NCBI GenBank assembly: GCA_023389745.1 | Contig: JAEWED010000256.1 | Location: 1-43,902, forward strand | DNA from: Actinomycetes bacterium | GTDB lineage: Bacteria; Actinomycetota; Acidimicrobiia; Acidimicrobiales; Microtrichaceae | Direction of reading: 5' to 3' | Length of the DNA stretch: 43,902 nucleotides | In this document: positions 25,101 through 31,101 of the stretch, one piece after another | Position numbering within the stretch: position 1 is the stretch's first letter | How the letters are laid out: every line of letters begins with the position of its first letter | Made by a program: the position numbers and the translations under genes | The notes under the pieces: model-generated | What the model was told of the DNA's origin: nothing | Databases searched by the model: none | What the model saw: only the letters and a program-made list of their open reading frames with translations

Positions 25101-25178
25101 CAGGCGGACGGACGCCTGCAGATGAACGGCGCCGGAAGCACCGCACAAGCTATGTCCCTTACCTATTTCCTACCTTAG
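22119..25178 (+). CDS. Large minor tail protein / candidate receptor-binding protein
   Basis: Start set at GTG 22119, just after the previous stop; the frame upstream to 22011 is a shadow. The 1019 residues begin with a coiled coil, then a fibronectin-like/linker part, then a helical stalk near 190-240 (NQEAYRLQQELNANASELAD). Two beta-sandwich units resembling carbohydrate-binding modules follow (NLIPNGAGEWGKAGAWSEG... and QIVDPAFTDPAWNTARQ...). The C-terminal head contains IANIPSALRPPNKVQG. This layout fits a tail tip or fibre that binds host wall glycans. The domain calls are pattern-based. Confidence 0.8.
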   Translation: MSSFIERLAGRVVSLEKKVNRALTSPQLGSSSIENGGSIEEYDGDGQLVSIIGTQPDGTHGAVVVSGPIPPRPAAPGASGGPGLLNYAWDGVFANAATGEPEETIPAPMDFARVEVHASKTSGFSAVTADTLVGTIESPRGSSNSVVAESGTWYVVLVTRALSGKASMQSLETSAVVQAAPDVEGLLDEFNQEAYRLQQELNANASELADAQGRLDTLTASTGSIDSAVQAIRDTELPALQGQINTKNKTVNSTGNASGTTGYSAGDTWQKWTSLDSGGKLVAAWRFTVDNTWEPVILDPTYLPQVDIGAGTFGELSGGRLKAGSVEAQALLVGVGPNLIPNGAGEWGKAGAWSEGLEWLTGDKPDGLPGSFNSSGGTYSPPSVFWDVEPNTEYRFEVWVRADKAGSVMYIEMRDQAGAHAATWTAIRDQPSAASGGYPVGNYTVPTGWTKLTAKGTTSAAANKMRVFAVYFNHTNGTVRDATQYIAGMRMFRMTDGSMVVEDTIRGEHVEAQSVGAKVGAFVEADIGKLTVTGATNLRTVVAERMAANIGSFVKLYASQVFIGQGGNQIVDPAFTDPAWNTARQTHSMGTWALVGGSSGEPSAMRTTTATTNTQFLYPQAIPSASNKAEMIPVTSGQVYEFSVDVTTNISASCRWNIWTWRADGTFAYTGLTSQPGSGRRALVQEYTVPSGVIGIHVAVACLTGQVVWTVHGNATVREKVTPSLIVDGFFQGLRVIGASIETNAAANTGIKLTDAGLVGHGVANDYDPVGQINIGYNTKASIDIRKPAWTSFPSDLVPGLWFDSVKQGAAGATPPAVPAAVTASNAPAQGVRIQSSQQISALDYRSSLVVDQNLVALTAQSDRTSTSAPPREQAVATVGSTGFSFSAIRSDGLRSVGVQGYTNDGVLSLSGTNITANGDSLTNITRSRVTLTNGYTQWTGGGWNGLWIENLGKMVIITGAVGNSTAWSAGSLIANIPSALRPPNKVQGVNCELQADGRLQMNGAGSTAQAMSLTYFLP

Positions 25179-25187
25179 GAGGCACCT

Positions 25188-25346
25188 TTGCCTACAGTAC
25201 GAATCGACATCACCAGCCCCCACACCAATGCCACCATCGGCGCCTCGGGGAATATCACCGACGAGGAAATCCTGGGAAAACTGCGGGACGTGCTGGACCA
25301 CCTCCAGACCGCCAGTTACCAGCAGGACCCCCCTTCCATCCCGTAA
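25188..25346 (+). CDS. Hypothetical small protein, 52 aa (TTG start)
   Basis: TTG at 25188 follows TTAGGAGGCACCT, a strong ribosome site, ten bases after the tail-protein stop. The 52 codons have coding-like third positions and give PTVRIDITSPHTNATIGASG, then a helix DEEILGKLRDVLDHLQ. Short proteins like this often follow actinophage minor tail genes. Function unknown. Confidence 0.65.
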   Translation: MPTVRIDITSPHTNATIGASGNITDEEILGKLRDVLDHLQTASYQQDPPSIP

Positions 25347-25393
25347 CCCGGGTTCCTAGGGGGGGGGGACGGACAAGGAGGGGGACCACCGGT

Positions 25394-25678
25394 GTGGAAC
25401 CAGCGGGCATTATTGGCGCTGCCGTGTCAGCAATCACGGTATTGGGGAGCGGCATTGCCTTTCTCATCAACCGCGCAGACAAGCGCCGAGACAGGAATGA
25501 GGCTCTCTTGATTGAGCACCTAAGAGAACGGGTCAAGCAACTGGAGACCCAGATAAAGCGGGAGCAGAAGATCCGCCGCATCGTGACGGGGGACGGCCGC
25601 CATTGGCGGGAGCAGCTCCTTGAAAATGACATCCAGCCCGAGCCGCGGGACTGGACCGAGATTCCGGAGGAGGACTAG
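25394..25678 (+). CDS. Small membrane protein with coiled coil, 94 aa
   Basis: GTG 25394 after AAGGAGGGGGACCACC. Residues 2-24 form a membrane span (AGIIGAAVSAITVLGSGIAFLI) followed by a positively charged anchor NRADKRRDR and a long amphipathic helix (LLIEHLRERVKQLETQIKREQ). The layout resembles accessory holin or spanin-like proteins, and it is placed just upstream of the lysis genes. The lysis role is inferred from position. Confidence 0.65.
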   Translation: MEPAGIIGAAVSAITVLGSGIAFLINRADKRRDRNEALLIEHLRERVKQLETQIKREQKIRRIVTGDGRHWREQLLENDIQPEPRDWTEIPEED

Positions 25679-25681
25679 GGC

Positions 25682-26443
25682 ATGACCGCAAACAAGGAAC
25701 CCTACGTCCTCCCTCCGGAGGACCCGGCCCTTGCGGAGCTGGACAAGCAGGTCAGTAAGGACCGCAAGGCGTCCCGGTGGATGAAGTGGGCGCTGCTCGG
25801 CGTCGCCCTGCTGGCCTGCGGGCTGGCCGTGCTGTCCTACGTTTATTTCAACCAGGCCAAGGACAACGCCGAGGCGCTGGCCGTCCAGCAGGCGCAGGAA
25901 AAGCAGGTGATCGCCGAGGAGGCCCGGGCAGTCATCTGCAAGGCGGACGACGTGGAGGTCTACGACAGGGACCTGTGTGCCCGGCTGGACGCCGCCGCCG
26001 ACAAGGGGGCCGCTATCACCGGCCGCGACGGCAAGGACGGACGGGACGGTGCCCCCGGCCCGCGGGGCATGCCCGGGCTGGACGGACGGGATGGCGCCCC
26101 CGGCAGCCCCGGACCCGAAGGCCCCGCCGGACGTAACGGCCTGGACGGGTCCAACGGCCTGAACGGGGTATCGGTCAACGGGGTGGACGGTCTGCCCGGC
26201 GCTCCCGGGCAGCCGGGTCCGGCAGGTCCCCCCGGTCCGGAAGGTCCCGCCGGTCCTGCAGGCCGGGACGGGGTGGACGGACGTAACGGGCAGGACGGCC
26301 GGGGCATCCAGAACATGGAGTGCATCGGTGAGGGTAACGACTCTTACGTCCTGGTCACCTTCACGGACGGCACGGCGACAAGCTGGGCAGGCCCGTGCCG
26401 TATGTCCCCGCTGACCCTGCCTACACAAGGAGCTGAACCATGA
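25682..26443 (+). CDS. Membrane-anchored collagen-like protein, 253 aa
   Basis: A cytosolic N-terminus of about 35 residues, a membrane span at about 36-56 (ALLGVALLACGLAVLSYVYF), a helical stalk with paired Cys (ICKADD...LCARL), then a collagen-like Gly-X-Y tract at about residues 113-203 with some interruptions. A Cys-flanked C-terminal knob follows (NMECIGEGND...WAGPCRM). Collagen-like repeats form trimeric rods. Lying between the tail genes and the endolysin, it may be a lysis accessory or surface protein. The Gly-X-Y pattern is seen directly; the role is not known. Confidence 0.75.
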   Translation: MTANKEPYVLPPEDPALAELDKQVSKDRKASRWMKWALLGVALLACGLAVLSYVYFNQAKDNAEALAVQQAQEKQVIAEEARAVICKADDVEVYDRDLCARLDAAADKGAAITGRDGKDGRDGAPGPRGMPGLDGRDGAPGSPGPEGPAGRNGLDGSNGLNGVSVNGVDGLPGAPGQPGPAGPPGPEGPAGPAGRDGVDGRNGQDGRGIQNMECIGEGNDSYVLVTFTDGTATSWAGPCRMSPLTLPTQGAEP

Positions 26444-27357
26444 GCACCCTCACCCACCGGGTGACGCCCACCGGGCGCATCACCCAGCGTTACAGGGAGT
26501 ACCCCACCCGGGGTAACCCGCACCCCCTCTACGGCGATTACCAGCCGGCGGGGCATACCGGGCAGGATGAGGCCGCCAACCTGGGCGACCCGGTCTATGC
26601 CGCTGCCCGCGGGCAGGTCATCTACGCCGGACCCGGGGAGCTGATGCCCCCGCACATCGCCACCGAGTACGGCTACTGGTCCGGCCCCATGGGCTGGTCC
26701 TCCGGAAATATTACGATCCTCCGGCACTCACCCCGGCTGGCCACCACCTACAGCCACCAGAATGACATCCGGGTGGCCGCCGGTCAGTGGGTAGACGGCG
26801 GAGACGTGATCGGCGGCGCGGGCAACACGGGCCGGTCTCAGGGCGTGCATGTTCACCTGGAGGCCATCGAGCTGCCCGTCAACTACGCGGACCCGCTCTA
26901 CAGCCGGGTTGACCCCATGGCGCTCTACTCCGACGGCGTGACCGTCGTCGGCGAAATCATCAACGAGGAGGACGAATTGAACAAGGACCAGAACAACGCC
27001 CTCGCGGCGACGTGGAAGAACAGCAACCGCATCCTGCAAATTGCCGAGGCACTGGACGTCAACGTCAACGGTGCTGGCCGTGTCGGTCAGATGATGGCCA
27101 CCGTCAACAACCTGGCCGCCGCGCTCGGCAAGCCGGACGTTGACGTGGAGAAGATCATTCGGGACTCCATGGCCGAGACGGCCAGCTCCCACTACGTCAA
27201 GGCCGAGGGCAACGACTCGGTCTATGCACTCATCGTGGAGACCGGCGAGCTGCGGCCCGTCAAGCTCCCGGAGTGGAACGTGGCCAACGCCGCGGGTATC
27301 CCGCTGCGGATCGTCCCGCAGAAATTCATCGACAAGGCAAAGAAGGTAGACGCATGA
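26440..27357 (+). CDS. Endolysin, M23 peptidase
   Basis: Cuts peptidoglycan cross-bridges at the end of infection. The M23 metallopeptidase domain (about residues 15-150) shows H39-x3-D43 (HTGQD) and H137-V-H139, the zinc ligands, plus H106 in YSHQND. The C-terminal 125 residues (HVxMATVNNLAAALG-like helix bundle, then YALIVETGELRPVKLPEW) probably form a wall-binding or substrate-recognition unit. No signal peptide, so export depends on the holin encoded next. ATGA overlap upstream with AAGGAG site. Confidence 0.88.
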   Translation: MSTLTHRVTPTGRITQRYREYPTRGNPHPLYGDYQPAGHTGQDEAANLGDPVYAAARGQVIYAGPGELMPPHIATEYGYWSGPMGWSSGNITILRHSPRLATTYSHQNDIRVAAGQWVDGGDVIGGAGNTGRSQGVHVHLEAIELPVNYADPLYSRVDPMALYSDGVTVVGEIINEEDELNKDQNNALAATWKNSNRILQIAEALDVNVNGAGRVGQMMATVNNLAAALGKPDVDVEKIIRDSMAETASSHYVKAEGNDSVYALIVETGELRPVKLPEWNVANAAGIPLRIVPQKFIDKAKKVDA

Positions 27358-27677
27358 TTACGTTTGACATTCCCCTGCTCCAGGTCCTGGTCCTCGTGGG
27401 CGGCGTCGTGCTGCCCCTGCTGGTCGGCCTGGTTACCAACCGCACCACCGACCCCGGCAAGCGGGCTATCCTGCTGGCCGTCCTCGCGGTGGCCGCGCAG
27501 CTCGTGGCTGAACTGGTCAAGGCGCTGGAGTCCGGCGAGCCGTATAACCTCGGCCTCGGTCTCCTGCTGGGCCTCGGCACCTTCCTGGTCGCCGTCGGCA
27601 CACACTATGGCTTCTGGAAGCCGCAGGGCGTCAGTGACAAGGTCGTAAACGCCGGCAGCGGTAAGCACCTGCCGTAA
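27354..27677 (+). CDS. Holin
   Basis: Start at ATG 27354 overlapping the endolysin stop. The 107 residues contain three hydrophobic segments at about 8-28 (LLQVLVLVGGVVLPLLVGLV), 38-54 and 66-86 (LGLGLLLGLGTFLVAVG), with short charged links and a polar tail. Size, membrane pattern and coupling to the endolysin all fit a holin that opens the membrane to release the endolysin. A strong terminator follows. Confidence 0.83.
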   Translation: MITFDIPLLQVLVLVGGVVLPLLVGLVTNRTTDPGKRAILLAVLAVAAQLVAELVKALESGEPYNLGLGLLLGLGTFLVAVGTHYGFWKPQGVSDKVVNAGSGKHLP

Positions 27678-27687
27678 CCACTACTGG

Positions 27688-27725
27688 AAAGCCGCCCTGT
27701 CCCATCCCGGGGCGGGGCGGCTTTT
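27688..27725 (+). terminator. Intrinsic terminator after lysis genes
   Basis: AAAGCCGCCC pairs with GGGCGGCTTT and the stem extends inward through G-U pairs. It is followed by TTTTCGCAT. Confidence 0.85.
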
Positions 27726-27750
27726 CGCATATCTAAGGAGAGGCACCACC

Positions 27751-28575
27751 ATGGCAATTTCTTCTGTTATCACCTCCGGGCGGGTCGTCGGCCGGTACGG
27801 GGTGGGCATCATCGACGGACCCGACGAGGACGACGAGCCGGAGCTGCTGGCCGCCGTCGGCAGTACGTTCACCTTCCGCCCGGACATCACCGGGCCGCTG
27901 CTCTATGAGACTCCCGGCGGGGAGTCCATCACCGTGGCGCTGGGGGAGTTCACCGCCGTGGTGAACGCCGACGGGATGCTCTGCACCCCGGTGGACCCCA
28001 AGGCCAACCCGCTGGTGGCCGGCCGCCCGTGGCTGCGGCTGCCCGGCAACGACACCCCCGGCCTGCGGACCACCGGCTGGACGTGGACCGTAACGCCCCG
28101 CATGGTGACCCCCGAGGGCACCGTGCTGGTCGGTCCGACCGCGCCTAAGCCGTTCAGCTTCACCCTGGCCGGGGGAGCCGAGGTGGACCTCACCAAGGTG
28201 TCTAAGGCCCCGGCGTCTCCGGGCATCTCGGTGGAAGCCGCCACCGCCCGCGCAGCCGCAGCGGAGGCCCTGGCCGGGCAGGCGCTGGCCGCGGTGCAGG
28301 CGCTGGAGGAGACCGGACTGCCCGGAGGGGAACCCGTGCCCGGTCCGGAAGGACCGAAGGGTGATACCGGGGCTCAGGGTCCGGAAGGACCGAAGGGTGA
28401 TACCGGACCCGCGGGACCGGAAGGACCGAAGGGCGACACCGGGACTCAGGGTCCTCAGGGCCTGAAGGGCGACACCGGGCCCGCAGGGGCGCCCTCCATT
28501 CGGGCTATCGGCCCGTCGGACCCTTGGCCCTCTGACGCCCCGGAGGGGACACTAGTAATCCGGCTAGGAGAGTAG
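27751..28575 (+). CDS. Collagen-like tail accessory protein, 274 aa
   Basis: ATG with CTAAGGAGAGGCACCACC upstream. Residues 1-150 look like a beta-rich, phage-like N-terminal domain (GRVVGRYGVGIIDGPDEDDEPE...). Residues 155-190 are an Ala-rich helix, likely a trimeric coiled coil. A collagen-like tract follows at about 200-252 made of near-identical GPEGPKGDTGxQ units. A short C-terminal knob ends the protein. Trimeric helix plus collagen rod is a common actinophage tail-fibre design. The role in receptor binding is inferred. Confidence 0.75.
   Translation: MAISSVITSGRVVGRYGVGIIDGPDEDDEPELLAAVGSTFTFRPDITGPLLYETPGGESITVALGEFTAVVNADGMLCTPVDPKANPLVAGRPWLRLPGNDTPGLRTTGWTWTVTPRMVTPEGTVLVGPTAPKPFSFTLAGGAEVDLTKVSKAPASPGISVEAATARAAAAEALAGQALAAVQALEETGLPGGEPVPGPEGPKGDTGAQGPEGPKGDTGPAGPEGPKGDTGTQGPQGLKGDTGPAGAPSIRAIGPSDPWPSDAPEGTLVIRLGE
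28350..28487 (+). repeat. Collagen-coding DNA repeats
   Basis: Repeated 27-36-bp units of the GGTCCGGAAGGACCGAAGGG type encode GPEGPKGDTG. Three copies are nearly identical at the DNA level, indicating recent expansion. Confidence 0.75.
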
Positions 28576-28578
28576 AAG

Positions 28579-29352
28579 ATGATTCAAGCCCACTTGGGAC
28601 CTGGAGACTTGACCACTGCGGCGGCCACGACTTCCACTGCCTCCATCACCGCGCCAATACCGGCTAACACCTTGCAAGGTGACGTGCTTCTGGCCGCCGT
28701 GTCCTCCGACATCGTCGGACAGCTCTACACCGACACTCCCGGATGGGCTCGGCTAGGCCCGGCCCGGCTTCCGGGGGGCGCGGTTCGGGATTTAGCGATA
28801 TTCCATGCGTTCACCGCCGAGGGCGTGCCAGGTCCACCCGTGATAACGCAGATAAGCGCGTCCCGGCTGTCTTTGGCCGTGTTCCGTGTTACAGGGGCGC
28901 ACCAGACGGAAAGATATACGGGCTCCACTTCCTGGTCTGGAAGCGACTCATCCGCCAACACCGATACCTTTGTCCTCCCGGGCACGGGCGCGGAAGGCCT
29001 CACCATAGCAGCGGCCTACGGCAACACCAACGCCGCCCAAGGCCCCGTCACACAAGCAACCTTTGACGGACTCCCGGCGGATATCCAAATAGTTTCCCAC
29101 GGCGCGGGTTCTCCGGGGGGAAGCTCTGCGACCACGCTTGTATTGAAAGCCCTCAACCGCCCAGGGCCCTTTACTCTGGCGTGGGGGAAGACAATCGCCA
29201 ACTCACAGGGGTTCGCACTTACCATCCCCGCGGAGCCTGAGGCGACCTGGGAAGCCAGGTATGTGCTTGGCGGTCAGCTCGTGCAGGTCACGCTGGAGGG
29301 CGTGCAGTCCGCCAACGGCACCCGCCGCCCAATCGCCGCACTGCGGCGCTAG
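28579..29352 (+). CDS. Putative minor tail / fibre tip protein, 257 aa
   Basis: The gene follows the collagen-like gene by three bases with GGAGAGTAGAAG as ribosome site. The protein is Thr/Ser/Gly-rich with a beta-sandwich pattern similar to virion-associated proteins (VLLAAVSSD, GWARLGPARLPGG, LAIFHAFTAEG, TTLVLKALNRPGPFTLAW). It may be the head of the collagen-like fibre. Its codon use looks slightly less GC-biased than its neighbours, a possible sign of separate origin. Function inferred from context. Confidence 0.6.
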   Translation: MIQAHLGPGDLTTAAATTSTASITAPIPANTLQGDVLLAAVSSDIVGQLYTDTPGWARLGPARLPGGAVRDLAIFHAFTAEGVPGPPVITQISASRLSLAVFRVTGAHQTERYTGSTSWSGSDSSANTDTFVLPGTGAEGLTIAAAYGNTNAAQGPVTQATFDGLPADIQIVSHGAGSPGGSSATTLVLKALNRPGPFTLAWGKTIANSQGFALTIPAEPEATWEARYVLGGQLVQVTLEGVQSANGTRRPIAALRR

Positions 29353-29354
29353 GC

Positions 29355-29393
29355 AAAACACCCCCGCACCTTCACCGGTGCGGGGGTGTTTTT
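29355..29393. terminator. Bidirectional terminator between convergent operons
   Basis: AAAACACCCCCGCACC pairs with GGTGCGGGGGTGTTTT around a short loop. A-runs and T-runs flank the stem, so it can stop both the rightward late operon and the leftward replication operon that meet here. Confidence 0.9.
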
Positions 29394-29400
29394 CTGCGTC

Positions 29401-30339
29401 CTAGTCGCCCATCAGCATCACCAGCGCGTCGGCCTTGGCACCCGGCTCCAGCAGCGCCTTACGCTGACGTGCGGCGGTCTCCGAGCCGTCTCCGGGGCGG
29501 ACCGGGGAGTAGAAGTCGTGCCACTCCGCGATGGCCACCAGCGCCGCCCAGCCGTTCTCCTGCCCGCGCTCGGAGTAGAGACGCTCCATAAGCATGAGCT
29601 TATTCTCGGCGCGGGTCTGCGTTGCCGACGGTGCGGAGGCCGGGGCGGCGAATTTCCTGGTGGTGAGTTTCTGGAATCCGGGCTGGGACAGGCGGCGGGT
29701 CGCCAGCTCCCCGGCCACGGCCTCAAACGCGTCCGTGTAGGCGTAGACGTGATCCATGGCGTCCTGCACCTGCCGCTGGAGCATCTCCTTAGCCCCGGCG
29801 TAGTGGGTCAACCGCAGCTTGTGGGCCGCGTTGGGCAGGTCCAGATTCAGCACGGCGCGGGTCTCAACGTGCACCGGGGTGAGCACGACGGCGGAGGCGG
29901 AGCGCCCGTCGTGGGTGTTCTGCAGGGTCATGTAGAGTTCCACGGCGTCCTTGCCGACCTTCAGCGGGCGGGGCAGCCGCATGGTGAGGTAGACGCTTTC
30001 CCGGGTACCACGGGCAAGCCGTCCGGCGGTGACGACCTGCGCGCCGGTCTCCTCGATCAGCGCGTAGGCCAGCGGCAGGAGGTCCTCATTCTGGATCACC
30101 TGGTAGTCCGGGCCGACGACCGAGACCACGGCGGGGTCGCCGTCGGTGTCCCGCAGGACGGCAAAGTTGCCGGGCACCTCGACGGTGACGCCGGGCGCGG
30201 CCTGCGCGGTGAGGGGTACGCGGCGGACGTTCCACCCGGCGAGACCGGCGAGGGAGAGGGCCTCCTCGGGGGTGGTATTGGCGGGCATGGCCTGTCCGAG
30301 TCCGGTCCAAGCATCGAGGCGGTGTGTGCGGAGTTCCAT
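29401..30339 (-). CDS. DUF932 family protein (phage/plasmid-like)
   Basis: The 312-residue protein matches the DUF932 / phage-plasmid-like (TIGR03299) family: WNVRRVPLTA near the start, VVGPDYQVIQNEDLLPLAYAL, the LARGTRESVYLTMRLP strand, ELYMTLQNTHDGRSASAVVLTPV and ENKLMLMERLYSERGQENGW. The family is common in actinophages and plasmids near replication genes; its biochemical role is unclear. Last gene of the leftward operon, with its own terminator upstream. Confidence 0.85.
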   Translation of the reverse strand: MELRTHRLDAWTGLGQAMPANTTPEEALSLAGLAGWNVRRVPLTAQAAPGVTVEVPGNFAVLRDTDGDPAVVSVVGPDYQVIQNEDLLPLAYALIEETGAQVVTAGRLARGTRESVYLTMRLPRPLKVGKDAVELYMTLQNTHDGRSASAVVLTPVHVETRAVLNLDLPNAAHKLRLTHYAGAKEMLQRQVQDAMDHVYAYTDAFEAVAGELATRRLSQPGFQKLTTRKFAAPASAPSATQTRAENKLMLMERLYSERGQENGWAALVAIAEWHDFYSPVRPGDGSETAARQRKALLEPGAKADALVMLMGD

Positions 30340-30372
30340 GGTTTTCGGCTTTCTCTAGCTGTTTTTGGGTAG

Positions 30373-30409
30373 AAAAAAGGCAGTGCTGGCGTGGATTGCC
30401 AGCACTGCC
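30373..30409 (-). terminator. Strong intrinsic terminator (leftward)
   Basis: Read leftward, GGCAGTGCTGGC/GCCAGCACTGCC is a perfect 12-bp stem with a 7-nt loop followed by TTTTTT. It lies only about 35 bp before the DUF932 start, so DUF932 may need readthrough, antitermination or its own promoter. Confidence 0.9.
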
Positions 30410-30486
30410 GACTAATCCCCCGGTGTTGTCCTGCGGCCCCTACTGCGGGCGGCGGGGAGACTGTCCCACCGCCCGGGGCGGTCTAG

Positions 30487-30666
30487 CTACTCGGCCAGAA
30501 TGGCCACGGTGTAATCGCTGTCCGGCACCTGCGCGAGCCAGTAGGGGCGCTCGGTCTCGGCGGCGACCATCCCGGTGACGGTGGCCAGCGGGAGGCGCTG
30601 CCCCGTCGGGCGGTGGACCCGGACGAGCTGGTAGCGGGTGGTGTCCTCGGTCAAGGTGGCGGTCAT
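30487..30666 (-). CDS. Hypothetical small protein, 59 aa
   Basis: Too short for most gene callers. ATG at 30666 follows GACGGAGAACACG. The sequence has a beta-rich pattern (TRYQLVRVHRPTGQRLPLATVTG, then YWLAQVPDSDYTVAIL). Its leader shares an exact 22-bp block with the leader of the next small gene upstream, supporting both as real, co-regulated genes. Function unknown. Confidence 0.6.
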   Translation of the reverse strand: MTATLTEDTTRYQLVRVHRPTGQRLPLATVTGMVAAETERPYWLAQVPDSDYTVAILAE

Positions 30667-30672
30667 CGTGTT

Positions 30673-30694
30673 CTCCGTCTCATCGGTTTATCGG
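30673..30694 (-). promoter_or_regulatory. Shared 22-bp leader, copy 1
   Basis: Identical to 30957-30978. Each copy ends 6-8 nt before a start codon and includes the GACGGAG ribosome site. It resembles the start-associated sequences of some mycobacteriophages in position, not in sequence. Confidence 0.55.
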
Positions 30695-30704
30695 GGTTGG
30701 TGGA

Positions 30705-30729
30705 GGGTGGGGCTCTGTGGGCCCCACCC
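30705..30729 (-). terminator. Hairpin between small genes
   Basis: A 9-bp stem GGGTGGGGC/GCCCCACCC without a U-tract on the leftward strand. Weak terminator or processing site. Confidence 0.5.
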
Positions 30730-30741
30730 CCAGAGGATTGG

Positions 30742-30948
30742 TTAGAGCTTCTCCACGGTGAAGGTGTAGCCGCCATGGGATACCGGATTGGAGGGGCTCA
30801 ATTTCGCGGCAACCGTCTGGGCTGTTTTCTTGTCGGCTACTCCGTTGTCGTACAGGGCATAGGAGCAGTACACCTGGCACTCCCGGAGCTTGGGGAACTT
30901 CTGCTCCAACGTCTTATACGAGTCGTGCGTCCGGGTCATTTTGAACAT
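30742..30948 (-). CDS. Hypothetical small protein, 68 aa
   Basis: ATG 30948 follows GACGGAGAGCACAAA. The protein is basic (FKMTRTHDSYKTLEQKFPKL), has two Cys (CQVYC) and a helix DKKTAQTVAAKL, and ends GGYTFTVEKL. No family recognised. It lies between the polymerase terminator and the 59-aa gene. Confidence 0.6.
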   Translation of the reverse strand: MFKMTRTHDSYKTLEQKFPKLRECQVYCSYALYDNGVADKKTAQTVAAKLSPSNPVSHGGYTFTVEKL

Positions 30949-30956
30949 TTTGTGCT

Positions 30957-30978
30957 CTCCGTCTCATCGGTTTATCGG
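30957..30978 (-). promoter_or_regulatory. Shared 22-bp leader, copy 2
   Basis: Exact copy of 30673-30694, in front of the 68-aa gene. It joins a GACACGCCGATAAA element at 30971-30984, one base different from the CGACACGCCGACAAA motif in front of rightward genes. Confidence 0.55.
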
Positions 30979-31032
30979 CGTGTCCTGCGGTGGTGGTAGG
31001 GATGACAATTCCACATAGGTCGCCTAAACACC

Positions 31033-31066
31033 AAATCCGACACGCCCACAACGGCGTGTCGGATTT
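31033..31066 (-). terminator. Perfect inverted repeat after polymerase gene
   Basis: AAATCCGACACGCC (31033-31046) and GGCGTGTCGGATTT (31053-31066) form a perfect 14-bp dyad with a 6-nt loop, followed leftward by T-rich sequence. It is both a plausible terminator and a double copy of the CGACACGCCG motif. Confidence 0.7.
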
Positions 31067-31071
31067 CAGTG

Positions 31072-31093
31072 CGGCGTGTCGCCCGGCGTGTCG
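31072..31093 (-). repeat. Two further CGACACGCCG motif copies
   Basis: CGGCGTGTCG on the plus strand at 31072-31081 and 31084-31093. With the dyad at 31033-31066 and the copy at 30976 they form a five-copy cluster within 120 bp at the polymerase 3' end. Confidence 0.6.
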
Positions 31094-31101
31094 CGCTCCG
31101 G

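Noticed and set aside
29386..30372. Plus-strand open frame of about 328 codons opposite DUF932
   Set aside because: Begins inside a terminator and mirrors the DUF932 gene, which matches a known family.
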